A stretch of DNA of 17,074 bases from Chlorobiales bacterium (lineage in GTDB: Bacteria > Bacteroidota > Chlorobiia > Chlorobiales > Chlorobiaceae), in contig JAKSCY010000562.1 in assembly GCA_022360355.1 (NCBI GenBank), forward strand, positions 1 through 17,074, given 5' to 3'. The notes beneath the pieces are model-generated. The model was not told the DNA's origin. It was given only the letters and a program-made list of their open reading frames with translations, and did not search any database. Position 1 is the stretch's first letter; every line of letters begins with the position of its first letter. Shown here one piece after another: positions 1 through 8,890 of the stretch. The position numbers and the translations under genes are program-made.

Positions 1-11
1 GCTTTTGAGCA

Positions 12-42
12 ACTTGTCACTCGTTTCCCGTCACTTGTCACT
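12..42. repeat. Short direct repeat downstream of zwf
   Basis: The 10-base word ACTTGTCACT occurs at 12-21 and again at 33-42, a 21-base period, with a CGTTTCCCGTC spacer. It starts right at the zwf stop codon, so on the minus strand the gene ends directly in TAGTGACAAGTGACGGG. Words like this are common between genes in Chlorobium genomes as far as I recall; that link is from memory. No hairpin or T-run terminator is visible, and transcription may continue past base 1. Confidence 0.55.
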
Positions 43-1462
43 ATTTCAGTTCCGGCCCCCAGGAATGCACCGGATAAGGTTCAGGCACAACACCTTTCAT
101 TGATTCACGGATACTGTCAATAACGGCCCAACTGCTCTCTACAGTATCCTGACGGACAAAATGCATCTGGTCCCCAACCATTGCATCAAGCAGAAGACGC
201 TGATAAGGCGACATCTTTTTGCTCTCGAAAGAAGTTTTGTAATCAAACTTCATAAAGACCGGATCGGTTACCAATTCTTTTCCGGGCCTTTTTGCACCAA
301 ACCGAATCGCGATAGTTTCTTCAGGCTGAACCTGAATGATGATCTGATTTGCCGTATAGCTGCAGCTCTCAGGGTGGCCGAAAAAGTTCTGTGGGGGGCA
401 TTTGAAGGTAATAACAATTTCAGTAACACGTTTCGCCAGATTCTTGCCCGCTTTCATATAAAAAGGAACACCTTTCCACCGCCAGTTATCGACATACAAT
501 CGTACAGCCGCATATGTTTCCACTATAGAGTCGGGGGCTACATCTTCCTCATCCCTGTACCCTTCGTACTGCCCAAGCACAACATTCTTCCTGACATTAT
601 CCGTTGTCAATGGCCGCAGAGACCGCAAAACCTTCTCCTTTTCGTCCCGTACCGCTTCAGCACTGAGATCGACCGGAGGTTCCATCACAATTGAAGCAAG
701 CAACTGCAGGCCGTGATTCTGTATAATGTCACGAAGCAGACCGGACTTTTCATAATATGCCCCCCTGGTTCTGATACCGAAATCTTCAGCGATGGTAATG
801 CTGACATTGTCGATATACTGCCTGTTCCATAATGGTTCAAACATACCGTTGGAAAAGCGGAAAACAAGAATGTTCTGAACAGGCTCCTTGCCGAGGTAGT
901 GGTCTATCCGGTAAGTCTGCTCTTCATGAAAAGCCCCGGCGACAATGGCATTGAGTTCACGCGCTGTTTCAAGGTCGAACCCGTAGGGTTTTTCAATAAC
1001 AACTTTCCGCCATCCTTTACAGGTTATGCTTTTGCCGCCCAGCCCGTTTTTTTCAAGATTGTCAATAATGTGCGGAGCCAGACCGGGAGGCGTGGAAAGA
1101 TAAAAAAGCAGGTTGCTGCAGGAAGCCTCATGTGCAATCCCCCTGTCTATCTCCTCCCGCAAGGAAACATATCCCTCAGATTGTGTAAAATCGGCACAGA
1201 CATAGTAGAGATTTTCACAAAAAGAGTCCAGTTGGGATTCGTCGCCAATCGTTTCCGGTGCATGAGCTATGATGCTTTCTCTGGCAAGAGTCCTGAACGC
1301 AGCATGGCCGATATCTGAACGGGCCACACCTATAATCCTGTATTTTTCCGGGAGCTGGCCCCAGCGGGCCAGCCGATAGAGTGATGGGAGCAGCTTTCTC
1401 GAAGCGAGGTCGCTTTTCGCTCCAAACAAAACAAAAGTAAAATTATCCAGTTGCCTGTTCAT
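41..1462 (-). CDS. zwf: Glucose-6-phosphate 1-dehydrogenase
   Basis: Cytosolic enzyme that oxidises glucose 6-phosphate to 6-phosphogluconolactone, the first step of the oxidative pentose phosphate pathway. The family signature RIDHYLGKE is present at about residues 185-193, with its substrate-binding His, and the catalytic His lies in RDIIQNH near residue 250. EKPYG precedes them. Length (473 aa) is normal for the family. The N-terminal nucleotide-binding motif is GAKSDLA, where most relatives have GASGDLA, so one usually conserved glycine is a serine. I chose the ATG at 1462 because GCAGGA lies just before it; an in-frame GTG at 1474 overlaps the gnd stop (TAGTG) but lacks a ribosome-binding site. 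Last gene of the tight FIST-kinase-gnd-zwf cluster. A 6-phosphogluconolactonase gene may follow beyond base 1, which cannot be seen here. Confidence 0.95.
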   Translation of the reverse strand: MNRQLDNFTFVLFGAKSDLASRKLLPSLYRLARWGQLPEKYRIIGVARSDIGHAAFRTLARESIIAHAPETIGDESQLDSFCENLYYVCADFTQSEGYVSLREEIDRGIAHEASCSNLLFYLSTPPGLAPHIIDNLEKNGLGGKSITCKGWRKVVIEKPYGFDLETARELNAIVAGAFHEEQTYRIDHYLGKEPVQNILVFRFSNGMFEPLWNRQYIDNVSITIAEDFGIRTRGAYYEKSGLLRDIIQNHGLQLLASIVMEPPVDLSAEAVRDEKEKVLRSLRPLTTDNVRKNVVLGQYEGYRDEEDVAPDSIVETYAAVRLYVDNWRWKGVPFYMKAGKNLAKRVTEIVITFKCPPQNFFGHPESCSYTANQIIIQVQPEETIAIRFGAKRPGKELVTDPVFMKFDYKTSFESKKMSPYQRLLLDAMVGDQMHFVRQDTVESSWAVIDSIRESMKGVVPEPYPVHSWGPELK

Positions 1463-1473
1463 AATGTCCTGCA

Positions 1474-2376
1474 CTACTTCGATTTGGCAGTAAAACCGTG
1501 GCCGCCGAATTCATGGCGCAGGGCTGCAACGACCTTGTCTGAAAAATTCTCCTGTGATCGTGAGCGATACCTCCTGAAAAGAGCATTGGCAATAACCGGA
1601 ATGGAAACCCTCTGCTCAAGCGCTGTCTCGATTGTCCATCTGCCTTCGCCCGAATCGGCTATCTCCCCGGAAAGATAGCTGAGTTCCCCGTCCCGCTCAA
1701 ATGCCCTGGCCACAAGATCCATAAGCCATCCTCTTATAACCGAACCGTTTGTCCATACTCTTGCAACCTCATGATGATCAAATGGAAACTCACTGTTTTC
1801 GAGAATATCGAACCCCTCCCCTATCGCCTGCATCATACCGTATTCAACCCCGTTGTGTACCATTTTCGCAAAGTGTCCAGCACCTGACTCCCCCATATAA
1901 CCGTAACCGCCGGGGACACAAAGGTCTTCAAAAACAGGCATCAGCAAACCAAAAACATCGCGGTTTCCACCAACCATCATGCATGCGCCGCTTCTCGCTC
2001 CTTCCAGGCCGCCACTTGTGCCTACATCTATAAAATGGATCTCCTTTTCGGAAAGCTCCCCGCTCCTTCTCAGAGTATCATGATAGTTCGAATTACCACC
2101 GTCTATAACGATATCACCGGTTTCCAGTACAGAAAGAAGCGAACCCAGTGTTGCATCAACGGGTTTCCCCGATGGCACCATAAGCCAGAAAACCCTTGGG
2201 CGTACAAGCTGAGCAGCCATATCTTCAAGCGAATCCGCGGGGTGGGCACCTTTCCCGGTCAGTTTTGCAACAGCCTCCTGAGAGAGATCGTAGACAACCA
2301 CTTCATGCTCATGGTCAAGAAGATTTTCTACCATGTTCGCCCCCATTTTTCCAAGGCCGATAAAACCAAGCTTCAT
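1474..2376 (-). CDS. gnd: 6-phosphogluconate dehydrogenase, short (YqeC/GndA) type
   Basis: Oxidative decarboxylation of 6-phosphogluconate to ribulose 5-phosphate in the cytosol. At 300 aa it belongs to the short class, missing the long C-terminal helical repeat of the 470-aa E. coli type. Visible motifs are the Rossmann fingerprint GFIGLGKMG at residues 4-12, [11 protein letters not shown] near 91, the substrate-binding [14 protein letters not shown] near 117, and the catalytic Lys in [14 protein letters not shown] near 170. Asp30 at the end of the second strand (VVVYDLS), where NADP enzymes carry Asn-Arg-Thr, suggests NAD+ preference; this is inference from the family. The start has a GGGAGGG ribosome-binding site inside the 3' end of the kinase gene, two bases downstream of whose stop codon it begins. 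The zwf ATG lies 11 bases past its stop. Confidence 0.93.
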   Translation of the reverse strand: MKLGFIGLGKMGANMVENLLDHEHEVVVYDLSQEAVAKLTGKGAHPADSLEDMAAQLVRPRVFWLMVPSGKPVDATLGSLLSVLETGDIVIDGGNSNYHDTLRRSGELSEKEIHFIDVGTSGGLEGARSGACMMVGGNRDVFGLLMPVFEDLCVPGGYGYMGESGAGHFAKMVHNGVEYGMMQAIGEGFDILENSEFPFDHHEVARVWTNGSVIRGWLMDLVARAFERDGELSYLSGEIADSGEGRWTIETALEQRVSIPVIANALFRRYRSRSQENFSDKVVAALRHEFGGHGFTAKSK

Positions 2377-2378
2377 AT

Positions 2379-5300
2379 CTATGCCCTCCCTTTTGCGGAT
2401 TTCCCCTTTTTAATCCATCCCGCTTTCTCCATTCTGCGCATCAAAGCAGCAAACTGCGTCTCCATATCCGGCAGCAATCGCCCTGCCTCACGAAGATCAC
2501 CCGACTTGGCTGCCATTTCGACTTTCTGTGCTGCTCTCGAAAGCATATTGCCTCCTACCATAAGGGCTGCACCTTTTATGGCATGCGCCCTCAGATGAAC
2601 ATCCTCTGCAGAACTTTCTCTGAGAGCATCTTTTATCCTGGAAAACTGCTGAGGAATATCGTCAATAAAGTTTTCGATGATCACCCTGACAACTTCCGTA
2701 TCATGCTGCAGCCTTTCAAGCATTTCCTTTTCCTGAAATATCGTACTGTTACTCATGCTGATAGTATGGGAATTTTGATTGTTGCTAACAAACTCGCGAT
2801 TCCGATCTTGTCGGTCTGAGGATCTTTCATATAGAAACCTTTCAAGCACATTGACAATTTCTATTTTTTTGACAGGTTTTGCCAGATAATCATTCATTCC
2901 TGCCCGGAGGCACTTTTCACGATCTCCTTTCAATGCATTGGCCGTAATAGCGACAATTGGAACATCCGGGTTTTTCACGCTACTCTTCCCTTCCCTTATG
3001 TGTCCCGTCGTTTCATACCCATCCATTTCAGGCATTTGACAATCCATCAGTACAAGATCGTAACGAACACTCTGCATTGCCTGAAGCGCTTGAACTCCAT
3101 TCTCCACAACGTCGGCGCTGTACCCTTCTTTCTGAAGCATTGAAAGCACAACCAGTTGATTAACATGGCTATCCTCAACCAGGAGTATCCTGAAACCCTT
3201 TCTCTTCTTTTTCGAAGCGCCTTCCTTTACATTACGTTTTTTTTCTTCCGACATCTTCGGATGGAGCTTGCCCGGCCTCAACAGACCAGCAACACATTCA
3301 TAGAGCTCTTTACTCCGAACCGGTTTCTGAAGGCGTGCCACAACATGTTTCCATGGGACCCATTGTAAACTTTCATGATCCCCCGACGGCATCAATGCAA
3401 CAAGCACACTGTTTCTTAGCTGTTCATGAACCTTGATTTTTTCTATAGCCGCTTTCATCCCTTTTTCGGAATCCGTCAACGCTATCAGCACAATATCCCA
3501 GAAAACACCTTTCTCTGCCGTCTGTTGCAATTTCCTTAATCCCGAACGGCTGTCAACAGCTTCTTCAAAAGAGCAGTTCCAGAGAGAAAAAAATATCTTC
3601 ATAAGTTTCCGGGTAGCCTGGCAGGGATCAATGAGAAATACCCTTGTCCCGGCCAGCAGGGTAAACATTTCATCTGCAGCCGGATCAGTTTTGGGATCCT
3701 GCTTGACAAGATCAAGCACAAACCAGAACATCGCTCCTTCTCCCGGCGTGCTTCTCAGATGTATTTCAGATCCCATTTTCCTCGCCAGTCTGTTTGAAAT
3801 CGACAGTCCAAGCCCAGTACCTCCGTATTTGCGGATTGCTGAGCCATCTGCTTGAACAAAAGGTTCAAAAATCGCTTCCCTGCGGTCGCCTTCAACACCT
3901 ATCCCCGTATCGGACACCGTAAAACGAATTCGAGCATGATCTCCCAAATCCTCTTCAAGCTCGGCATTCACGAGAATTTCACCTTCATGCGTAAACTTGA
4001 TAGCATTGCTTATGAGGTTAACCATGATCTGCTTGATGCGGCCCGGATCCCCCTTCAAACGAAACGGCATATTGAAGTCAGGCAGAAAAGTATATTCGAG
4101 TTTTTTTTCCCTGGCTTTGTACCAGAACATCCCAAAGATCTCCTCAAGCAGGTCAAGAAGGTCAAAATCTATGTGCTCGATCTCAAGCTTGTCTGCCTCA
4201 ATTTTCGAAAAATCAAGCACATCATTAACCAGATTCAGCAAATTATTCCCACTGGCGCTGATTGTTTCGGCAAACTTCCGCTGCTCCTTGTTAAGCCCTG
4301 ATTCAAGGAGCAGTTCCGACATACCGATAACCCCGTTCATCGGTGTGCGGATCTCATGGCTCATATTCGCCAGAAATTCGCTTTTAGCCTGATTTGCCGC
4401 TTCTGCCTCTGCCGCCATTGTATTCGCACGAGCAATCGATTCCTCAAGCTTCCTGTTTGCGATCATAAGCTCGTTTCTTGCCCTGTTTGCATCCTCCACA
4501 AGACTTATGAGCGCATCTCTCTGCCGACGCTTGAGCGTTTCCGGATCTACGGTATTCTGCGGTTTCTGCTTGCCAGGGTTATCAGTTCCGTGCCTTCCCT
4601 GGGAATCCTGTTCAGCGACAAATGGAACAAAAATACCTTTCTCGCTATCTCTGCTTACAGTATAGCGGGGAGGTTCGCCGAGTTCGGCACACAGCAGGTT
4701 AACCTCCTCTTTAAGTTCCAGGTTTCTCTGCTCTCTGCCGACCATAAACCGGTTGAACCGCTCGAAATCGTCGAGAGAACGCTTGAGCTCTTTCTCTATC
4801 CTTTTTCGTTCGGAGATATCCGTGGATATCATCACGACAGAGGTAACAACACCATCCTGCACACAGGGGCCGAACCGTGACTCGAAATCGACACTCTTGC
4901 CGTCCGCCTGTACCACCCGGCTTTCAAGTTTGGCGGTCTTTCCTGTCCTGAATACCTTTTCAATCGTTGCATGATAGATCCCATGCCGGTCTTCTGCGAT
5001 ATGCGTACATAAATATTCACCGACCGACATTCCTGTCTGGTATCCCGGCATACTCCGGTTAATGTAGATGATCCTGTATGAAGCATCAACGGCAACAATA
5101 GTATCAGGGCTGTTTGATAGCACGGAACTCAGGGTGTCTTCACTCTTGCGGAGCGACATAAGTGTAGTGTCGAGTCTTTCCGTCGACAGCTCCAGTTCAT
5201 AGTTCTTGTCCTCAAGCTGCCGTCTCAAGTCGGACAGCTCTATAGACTTTCTGATAAGGTTGATATTCTGCTCCCGAAGAGCGTTTTGTTTTTCAAGCAG

Positions 5301-5393
5301 TTCCTGCTCGATCTTCTTGCTCTCGACCGCCTGCCGCTTCAGTCCGGCAAGCTGCCGTTCGAGTTCCTTATATGAGGGCTTGCTACTATCCAT
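2379..5393 (-). CDS. Soluble PAS hybrid histidine kinase with two receivers and HPt
   Basis: A 1004-aa multistep phosphorelay kinase without any membrane segment, so probably cytoplasmic. Domain order: N-terminal coiled coil (about 1-85), PAS (86-195), second coiled coil and a polar linker (196-335), HisKA with phosphoacceptor His346 in [11 protein letters not shown], HATPase with N459/N463 and DTGIG (495-499), a first receiver (about 583-705), a second receiver (735-855), and C-terminal HPt with His937 in AHAIKGAAL. The second receiver is intact (E740, D741, Asp784, Lys839). The first is degenerate: Ala638 sits where the phosphorylated Asp should be. Layout is BarA-like minus the membrane part. 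It follows the FIST gene by 15 bases, as kinases partnered with NosP-type FIST proteins often do, so the FIST protein is its likely input. No DNA-binding response regulator is visible nearby. The start has only a weak ribosome-binding site, consistent with coupling to the gene upstream. Confidence 0.92.
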   Translation of the reverse strand: MDSSKPSYKELERQLAGLKRQAVESKKIEQELLEKQNALREQNINLIRKSIELSDLRRQLEDKNYELELSTERLDTTLMSLRKSEDTLSSVLSNSPDTIVAVDASYRIIYINRSMPGYQTGMSVGEYLCTHIAEDRHGIYHATIEKVFRTGKTAKLESRVVQADGKSVDFESRFGPCVQDGVVTSVVMISTDISERKRIEKELKRSLDDFERFNRFMVGREQRNLELKEEVNLLCAELGEPPRYTVSRDSEKGIFVPFVAEQDSQGRHGTDNPGKQKPQNTVDPETLKRRQRDALISLVEDANRARNELMIANRKLEESIARANTMAAEAEAANQAKSEFLANMSHEIRTPMNGVIGMSELLLESGLNKEQRKFAETISASGNNLLNLVNDVLDFSKIEADKLEIEHIDFDLLDLLEEIFGMFWYKAREKKLEYTFLPDFNMPFRLKGDPGRIKQIMVNLISNAIKFTHEGEILVNAELEEDLGDHARIRFTVSDTGIGVEGDRREAIFEPFVQADGSAIRKYGGTGLGLSISNRLARKMGSEIHLRSTPGEGAMFWFVLDLVKQDPKTDPAADEMFTLLAGTRVFLIDPCQATRKLMKIFFSLWNCSFEEAVDSRSGLRKLQQTAEKGVFWDIVLIALTDSEKGMKAAIEKIKVHEQLRNSVLVALMPSGDHESLQWVPWKHVVARLQKPVRSKELYECVAGLLRPGKLHPKMSEEKKRNVKEGASKKKRKGFRILLVEDSHVNQLVVLSMLQKEGYSADVVENGVQALQAMQSVRYDLVLMDCQMPEMDGYETTGHIREGKSSVKNPDVPIVAITANALKGDREKCLRAGMNDYLAKPVKKIEIVNVLERFLYERSSDRQDRNREFVSNNQNSHTISMSNSTIFQEKEMLERLQHDTEVVRVIIENFIDDIPQQFSRIKDALRESSAEDVHLRAHAIKGAALMVGGNMLSRAAQKVEMAAKSGDLREAGRLLPDMETQFAALMRRMEKAGWIKKGKSAKGRA

Positions 5394-5408
5394 AACGTTC
5401 AGGAAGGG

Positions 5409-6614
5409 TTATGCCAATCCTAATACCCAAAGAACAACGGTTTCGTTATGAAACTTGGCTTCGGCGAGCTTTTCAACCGACCTGTCGATAGGTCCAATCT
5501 CCCCATAGGTATAAAAACCGATAATCGGCACATCGTATCCAATGCATTTCCTGACAACATCAACCTCTTCAGGGGTTCTTCTGCCAAGCACCAGCTTACG
5601 ACCCACACAACTGAACATAACGATTAATTCCGGCCTTGCGCACCGAAGGCACTGCATTGCCTGTTCAGCCGCCTCACGTGCACCGTTGATAATATCTCCC
5701 CTGGAACCGGATGTAAGCGTAACGGCACTGCCTTCGGGTATCGAAGCTGCAAGGGTTATTGTCCCGTTCTTCTTATCCACGTTCAAACCGCAACGAAGCT
5801 GAAAATGCCGCTTGCCTGAATGACCGGCGTCTTCATCAATAAGCCCGAACGGGTACTCCATACAGATCCCCGGCAGCCGCCCGGAACGTTCATCGCCAAG
5901 AAATTCCTTGTACAGCTCAAGGGCACTCACATTGTCGAATTCCCTGACAACATTTCCTTCCGAAGATGTACAATAGAAACTGTTCCCAATCGATTCAAAC
6001 CCGCTTCTCACTCCTATACCGGTACGGTAACCCTCCTTAAAAGAAACAAGAAAGCCGACAATTGCATCCCGGTATACTTTGCCGTTATAATACTGAAATG
6101 TATGTTTGAAGCGCATATCATCACCGAGATACCCTCCGGCAATCTCAAAATCTCGTCCAAGCACGCCCTGAAGTCCTTTAAGAACATTCAAACCGTCTCC
6201 ACCCATACCATTGGGAAACACCAAGAGGGAAGAAAAATCCTCAGTAGTAGCCCGGGAAAGAATATCTGCGATCAATGCTCTTGCACAGGCATCTTCATCC
6301 CTGCTCATACGCCGTCCGATGCCGGTATGGAACGCCAATCCAGATGAGCGAATTGCCATAACGACAACCGACCCTTCTGAAAAACCTTCCGGAGAAATCT
6401 CTCCTGCCGTCGTTCCGCCAACCATGGGAACATCTCCGGCAACAGCCGTAATGCCTGCCAACAGGTCTTTATGATCAAATCGCATTGCTCCGAAAACAAT
6501 CAGGACGTCAGCTTTTCCTTCGGTTTTTTCGAAAGCAAGACTGATTGCTTCACCACCTGCCCCAAAAGAGTCCTCGCGGTGACTAACCCCCACTCCAACG
6601 GTAGTTGCAGACAT
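5409..6614 (-). CDS. FIST-domain sensor protein (NosP-like)
   Basis: A 401-aa soluble protein made of FIST_N and FIST_C domains, an intracellular small-ligand sensing module. Recognisable pieces are VGGTTAGEISPEGF (about 65-78), LVFPNGMGGDG (about 131-141), GGYLGDDMRFKHTFQYYNG (about 157-175), EYPFGLIDED (about 253-262) and the C-terminal block IIGFYTYGEIGPID with FHNETVVLWVLG. There is no signal peptide or membrane segment. In Pseudomonas, Vibrio and Legionella, stand-alone FIST proteins named NosP bind haem and nitric oxide and control a hybrid kinase encoded next door; the same gene order occurs here. Whether this protein binds haem cannot be told from the sequence. It is probably the first gene of a four-gene operon with the kinase, gnd and zwf. 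The ATG lacks a clear ribosome-binding site. Confidence 0.88.
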   Translation of the reverse strand: MSATTVGVGVSHREDSFGAGGEAISLAFEKTEGKADVLIVFGAMRFDHKDLLAGITAVAGDVPMVGGTTAGEISPEGFSEGSVVVMAIRSSGLAFHTGIGRRMSRDEDACARALIADILSRATTEDFSSLLVFPNGMGGDGLNVLKGLQGVLGRDFEIAGGYLGDDMRFKHTFQYYNGKVYRDAIVGFLVSFKEGYRTGIGVRSGFESIGNSFYCTSSEGNVVREFDNVSALELYKEFLGDERSGRLPGICMEYPFGLIDEDAGHSGKRHFQLRCGLNVDKKNGTITLAASIPEGSAVTLTSGSRGDIINGAREAAEQAMQCLRCARPELIVMFSCVGRKLVLGRRTPEEVDVVRKCIGYDVPIIGFYTYGEIGPIDRSVEKLAEAKFHNETVVLWVLGLA

Positions 6615-6638
6615 GTATCAACCCCGGTTGAGCGTTCC

Positions 6639-6658
6639 CCTCTCTTCAAGAAAAGAGG
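6639..6658 (-). other. Hairpin in the leader of the FIST-kinase operon
   Basis: CCTCT (6639-6643) pairs with AGAGG (6654-6658), and TT (6645-6646) with AA (6651-6652) across one C/A mismatch, leaving a CAAG loop. It sits 25 bases upstream of the FIST start in the 128-base gap behind the channel gene. It could be a leader structure or an operator half-site pair, or it may be chance. I could not find a convincing -35/-10 pair in this gap. Confidence 0.25.
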
Positions 6659-6706
6659 AATACAAGTTATGCTTACAAAAAAATACCCATTTTATGCATT
6701 ATTCCC

Positions 6707-6730
6707 AGTTCCGGCTTGCCTCCGGGAACT
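6707..6730 (-). terminator. Hairpin after the GluR0-like channel gene
   Basis: AGTTCCGG (6707-6714) pairs with CCGGGAACT (6722-6730) with one bulged G and a 7-base loop, 12 bases past the channel stop codon. On the minus strand no T-run follows directly; the first run of seven T comes some 25 bases later. It may slow or partly end transcription before the FIST operon, but it is not a textbook intrinsic terminator. Confidence 0.35.
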
Positions 6731-6742
6731 CGGAGACTATCG

Positions 6743-7885
6743 TCAGAAAGCATAGTTGAGATATTTGAAAAGAATCATACGCCATTCTTTGGATGCAGTA
6801 TACTGCAGAAGAGAGCGGTTGATCTTTTCCGTGAGGGGGCTGCCGGGCGGAAGAGCGATTGCATAATATTCAAGCCTGAAAGACTGCTCCAGAACCCGAA
6901 TGCCTTTGAAATCACCGGCATCTGTCATATAACGCAGAATCGGTTCATCGTATACGACAGCATCGATATTGCCGCTCTGAAGAGCCTGCAACGCATCCTG
7001 AATTGTTTCGAACTCATGAAACGAGATATATGCTTCTGCAAGATATTGCATACTTGTAGAACCACTCACCGTTCCTGTCCTTACAGCGTGGAGATCATGC
7101 AGTCCTTTAACAGGGGTATCGAGAGAACCAACCGTAAGCGCAGTTGTAATCGCCGCAGTAAAACCTGAAATAATCACAAGACTCGCAAACATCCACACAA
7201 GAGCGACCAACCTCCCGCCTGGAGTTTTCGGAGCTTTGTCACCGTACCCAACCGTCGTCATGGTAACCGCCGCCCACCAGAACCCGGCCCCGATTCCCTG
7301 CGCCGGCGTTCCGCCGAATTGCTCCGGATTCTTAACCCGCTCAAAAAACCATACGAGAAATCCAGAAACAAGCAATACCAGTGAAAGGAGTGTAACAATC
7401 CGCAAAAATCCTGAAGAGAAAAAAACCTGAACCACGCGCCCCCAACTCGAACCTTTTTCCCTTACCGCAATCGCAAGTCCCGATAAAAAAAAGGGCTGGG
7501 AAAAATCAACAAGATGTTCTCTATCAGCGGTTACGGTTATTGCTGCAACACAGGCATCAAGTTTTTCGGCTGCCACTTTTTCAAGAAGATCGGCCAGCTC
7601 CGATTCCCTAAACTCAAATGAAAACCCATTATCCAGGGCGATTTTGTTCCACAACTCCACACCGATACCTTCCCAAGTTCCCTCTGCGTTTTTCATGGAA
7701 AAAGGGGGCGCCTGCTTGGTACCGATAACCAGCATCCTTTCCCCCTCCCCTGCTGAAAAAGCAAGCGACGGAAAGAAAAACAGAACAAGCGGCAGTATCC
7801 AGTTACGAATCAAAGCAAAAACCGTCTCAACACTCCTGAAGAGTGCAGAATACGCTTTTCCTGATTTGAATGTTTGTTCAGGCAT
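6743..7885 (-). CDS. GluR0-like ligand-gated potassium channel
   Basis: A 380-aa inner-membrane protein built like the prokaryotic ionotropic glutamate receptor GluR0. A hydrophobic signal segment (about 24-44, likely cleaved after AFSA) leads into the first half of an amino-acid periplasmic-binding domain (LVIGTKQAPPFS, about 52-63). Membrane helix 1 (about 161-181), a re-entrant pore loop with the potassium filter TVGYGD (211-216) and membrane helix 2 (225-247) follow, then the second half of the binding domain to the end. Arg122 in TADREHLVDFS and Asp313 in VVYDEP match the residues that hold the ligand's carboxyl and amino groups in this family. The likely role is opening a potassium pore when an amino acid binds in the periplasm; the ligand is not predictable here. 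It lies 42 bases behind the SIMPL gene, perhaps co-transcribed. No good ribosome-binding site is seen. Confidence 0.9.
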   Translation of the reverse strand: MPEQTFKSGKAYSALFRSVETVFALIRNWILPLVLFFFPSLAFSAGEGERMLVIGTKQAPPFSMKNAEGTWEGIGVELWNKIALDNGFSFEFRESELADLLEKVAAEKLDACVAAITVTADREHLVDFSQPFFLSGLAIAVREKGSSWGRVVQVFFSSGFLRIVTLLSLVLLVSGFLVWFFERVKNPEQFGGTPAQGIGAGFWWAAVTMTTVGYGDKAPKTPGGRLVALVWMFASLVIISGFTAAITTALTVGSLDTPVKGLHDLHAVRTGTVSGSTSMQYLAEAYISFHEFETIQDALQALQSGNIDAVVYDEPILRYMTDAGDFKGIRVLEQSFRLEYYAIALPPGSPLTEKINRSLLQYTASKEWRMILFKYLNYAF

Positions 7886-7927
7886 ACCAAAAAGTCAAAA
7901 ACGGCTTGATTGCCTTGCTTCCGGCCT

Positions 7928-8647
7928 CTAATCAACCAGGTAGTATTCCAGCGTGGAAACCACCCTGACTTTTTTTATGTAAGGGGTATTGCTGTCCCTG
8001 TCTGTTATCGAAAACTGCCCCTGACTTGCCCGCTTAATCTTTCCAAGACGGCTGCCTGAATCTTCGGCAAACTTTTCAGCGACAGCTCTGGCATTGTTGG
8101 TTGCCTCTTCTATCATGTCGGGCTTGACCTCGTTAAGCTTTGTATACAGGTACTCGGTACGCGCCTCATAGTTTTCACCGGAAATGGCGATCCCCTCGCT
8201 CCCAAGTTCACCGAGATTACCTCTTGCAGACCTTACCAGCCCGATATTACTGGTATAGACGCTTACTGTCGAAGTACCGGCATAACGATACCGGTAACGA
8301 CTCGCGTCACCGTATCCCCTCGCCTGGCGATCGATAACCGAGGGGGCCGATATTGAGATCTCTTCTTTTTTGAAACCTTTCTGCTGCAGAAAATCAACGA
8401 CCACGGTATTTTGTCCTGCAAGCGTATCAACAAGAAGTGAAAGATCATCAGCCGCAACGGTAAAAGAAATCGGCCAGATGGCAACATCAGCAGGCACCTC
8501 CCGTTCCGACAAGCCCTTGACGACCACCGTCCTTTCATACGCTTTGAAGCGCGTGAACCCGTCGGAAACAACGTATGAGGAAATAACCAACCCGGCACAA
8601 AGCAGGGCTCCGAGTATAAAAGACTCGGCGATTCGTTTGTCAGTCAT
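7928..8647 (-). CDS. SIMPL-domain (DUF541) membrane-anchored protein
   Basis: A 239-aa protein with one N-terminal hydrophobic stretch (about residues 9-28), probably an uncleaved anchor, then a periplasmic SIMPL/DUF541 domain, the family of E. coli YggE and bacterial BP26. Typical features are VVVKGLSEREVPADVAIW after the anchor, FLQQKGFKKEEI in the middle, the tyrosine-rich RYRYRYAGTSTVSVYT strand near 115-130, and ATNNARAVAEKFAEDSG near 182-198 before the last strand. Family members are linked to oxidative or envelope stress, but no biochemical activity is settled and I do not assign one. It lies upstream of the channel gene on the same strand and divergent from the ligase gene. The ATG is taken because the anchor begins eight residues later; the ribosome-binding site is weak. 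Confidence 0.85.
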   Translation of the reverse strand: MTDKRIAESFILGALLCAGLVISSYVVSDGFTRFKAYERTVVVKGLSEREVPADVAIWPISFTVAADDLSLLVDTLAGQNTVVVDFLQQKGFKKEEISISAPSVIDRQARGYGDASRYRYRYAGTSTVSVYTSNIGLVRSARGNLGELGSEGIAISGENYEARTEYLYTKLNEVKPDMIEEATNNARAVAEKFAEDSGSRLGKIKRASQGQFSITDRDSNTPYIKKVRVVSTLEYYLVD

Positions 8648-8770
8648 GAGATTTCAACCCGGTTCATAGTAATAAACGATATAGCGACAAGTTAAAAAAT
8701 TGTTCCTAACACATAGCACGGCAAATATTATTTCCGATTATGAGTACGAGTACAGCTCAACGATTCAGCA

Positions 8771-8788
8771 ACCCCGACAAGCCGGGAT
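8771..8788. repeat. CCCGACAAG-type hairpin repeat in the divergent gap
   Basis: CCCGAC (8773-8778) and GCCGGG (8781-8786) pair with one A/C mismatch. The sequence is nearly the same as the perfect hairpin at 13357-13370 (CCCGACAAGTCGGG), so the two look like copies of one dispersed intergenic repeat. The remainder of the 243-base gap (8648-8890) holds only a weak promoter and a ribosome-binding site for the plus-strand gene. Confidence 0.5.
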
Positions 8789-8836
8789 CGACAATATCCC
8801 CGCGTCACTAATAATTTGCATCTCACCCGGCGATTG

Positions 8837-8864
8837 TTGAGATTTTCATATGTGATGCTGTATT
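8837..8864 (+). promoter_or_regulatory. Possible promoter of the ligase-deacylase pair
   Basis: TTGAGA (8837-8842, five of six matches to the sigma-70 -35 consensus) is followed after 16 bases by TGTATT (8859-8864, four of six matches to the -10). Transcription would start near 8871, some 20 bases before the ATG. The ribosome-binding site GAGGA is at 8876-8880, ten bases from the start. Judged by eye only. Confidence 0.3.
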
Positions 8865-8890
8865 AGTCGGTATTTGAGGATAAATAAACT

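Noticed and set aside
8740..8811. 23-codon open frame (MSTSTAQRFS...) in the divergent gap
   Set aside because: No ribosome-binding site, and it runs through the CCCGACAAG hairpin repeat; most likely chance.
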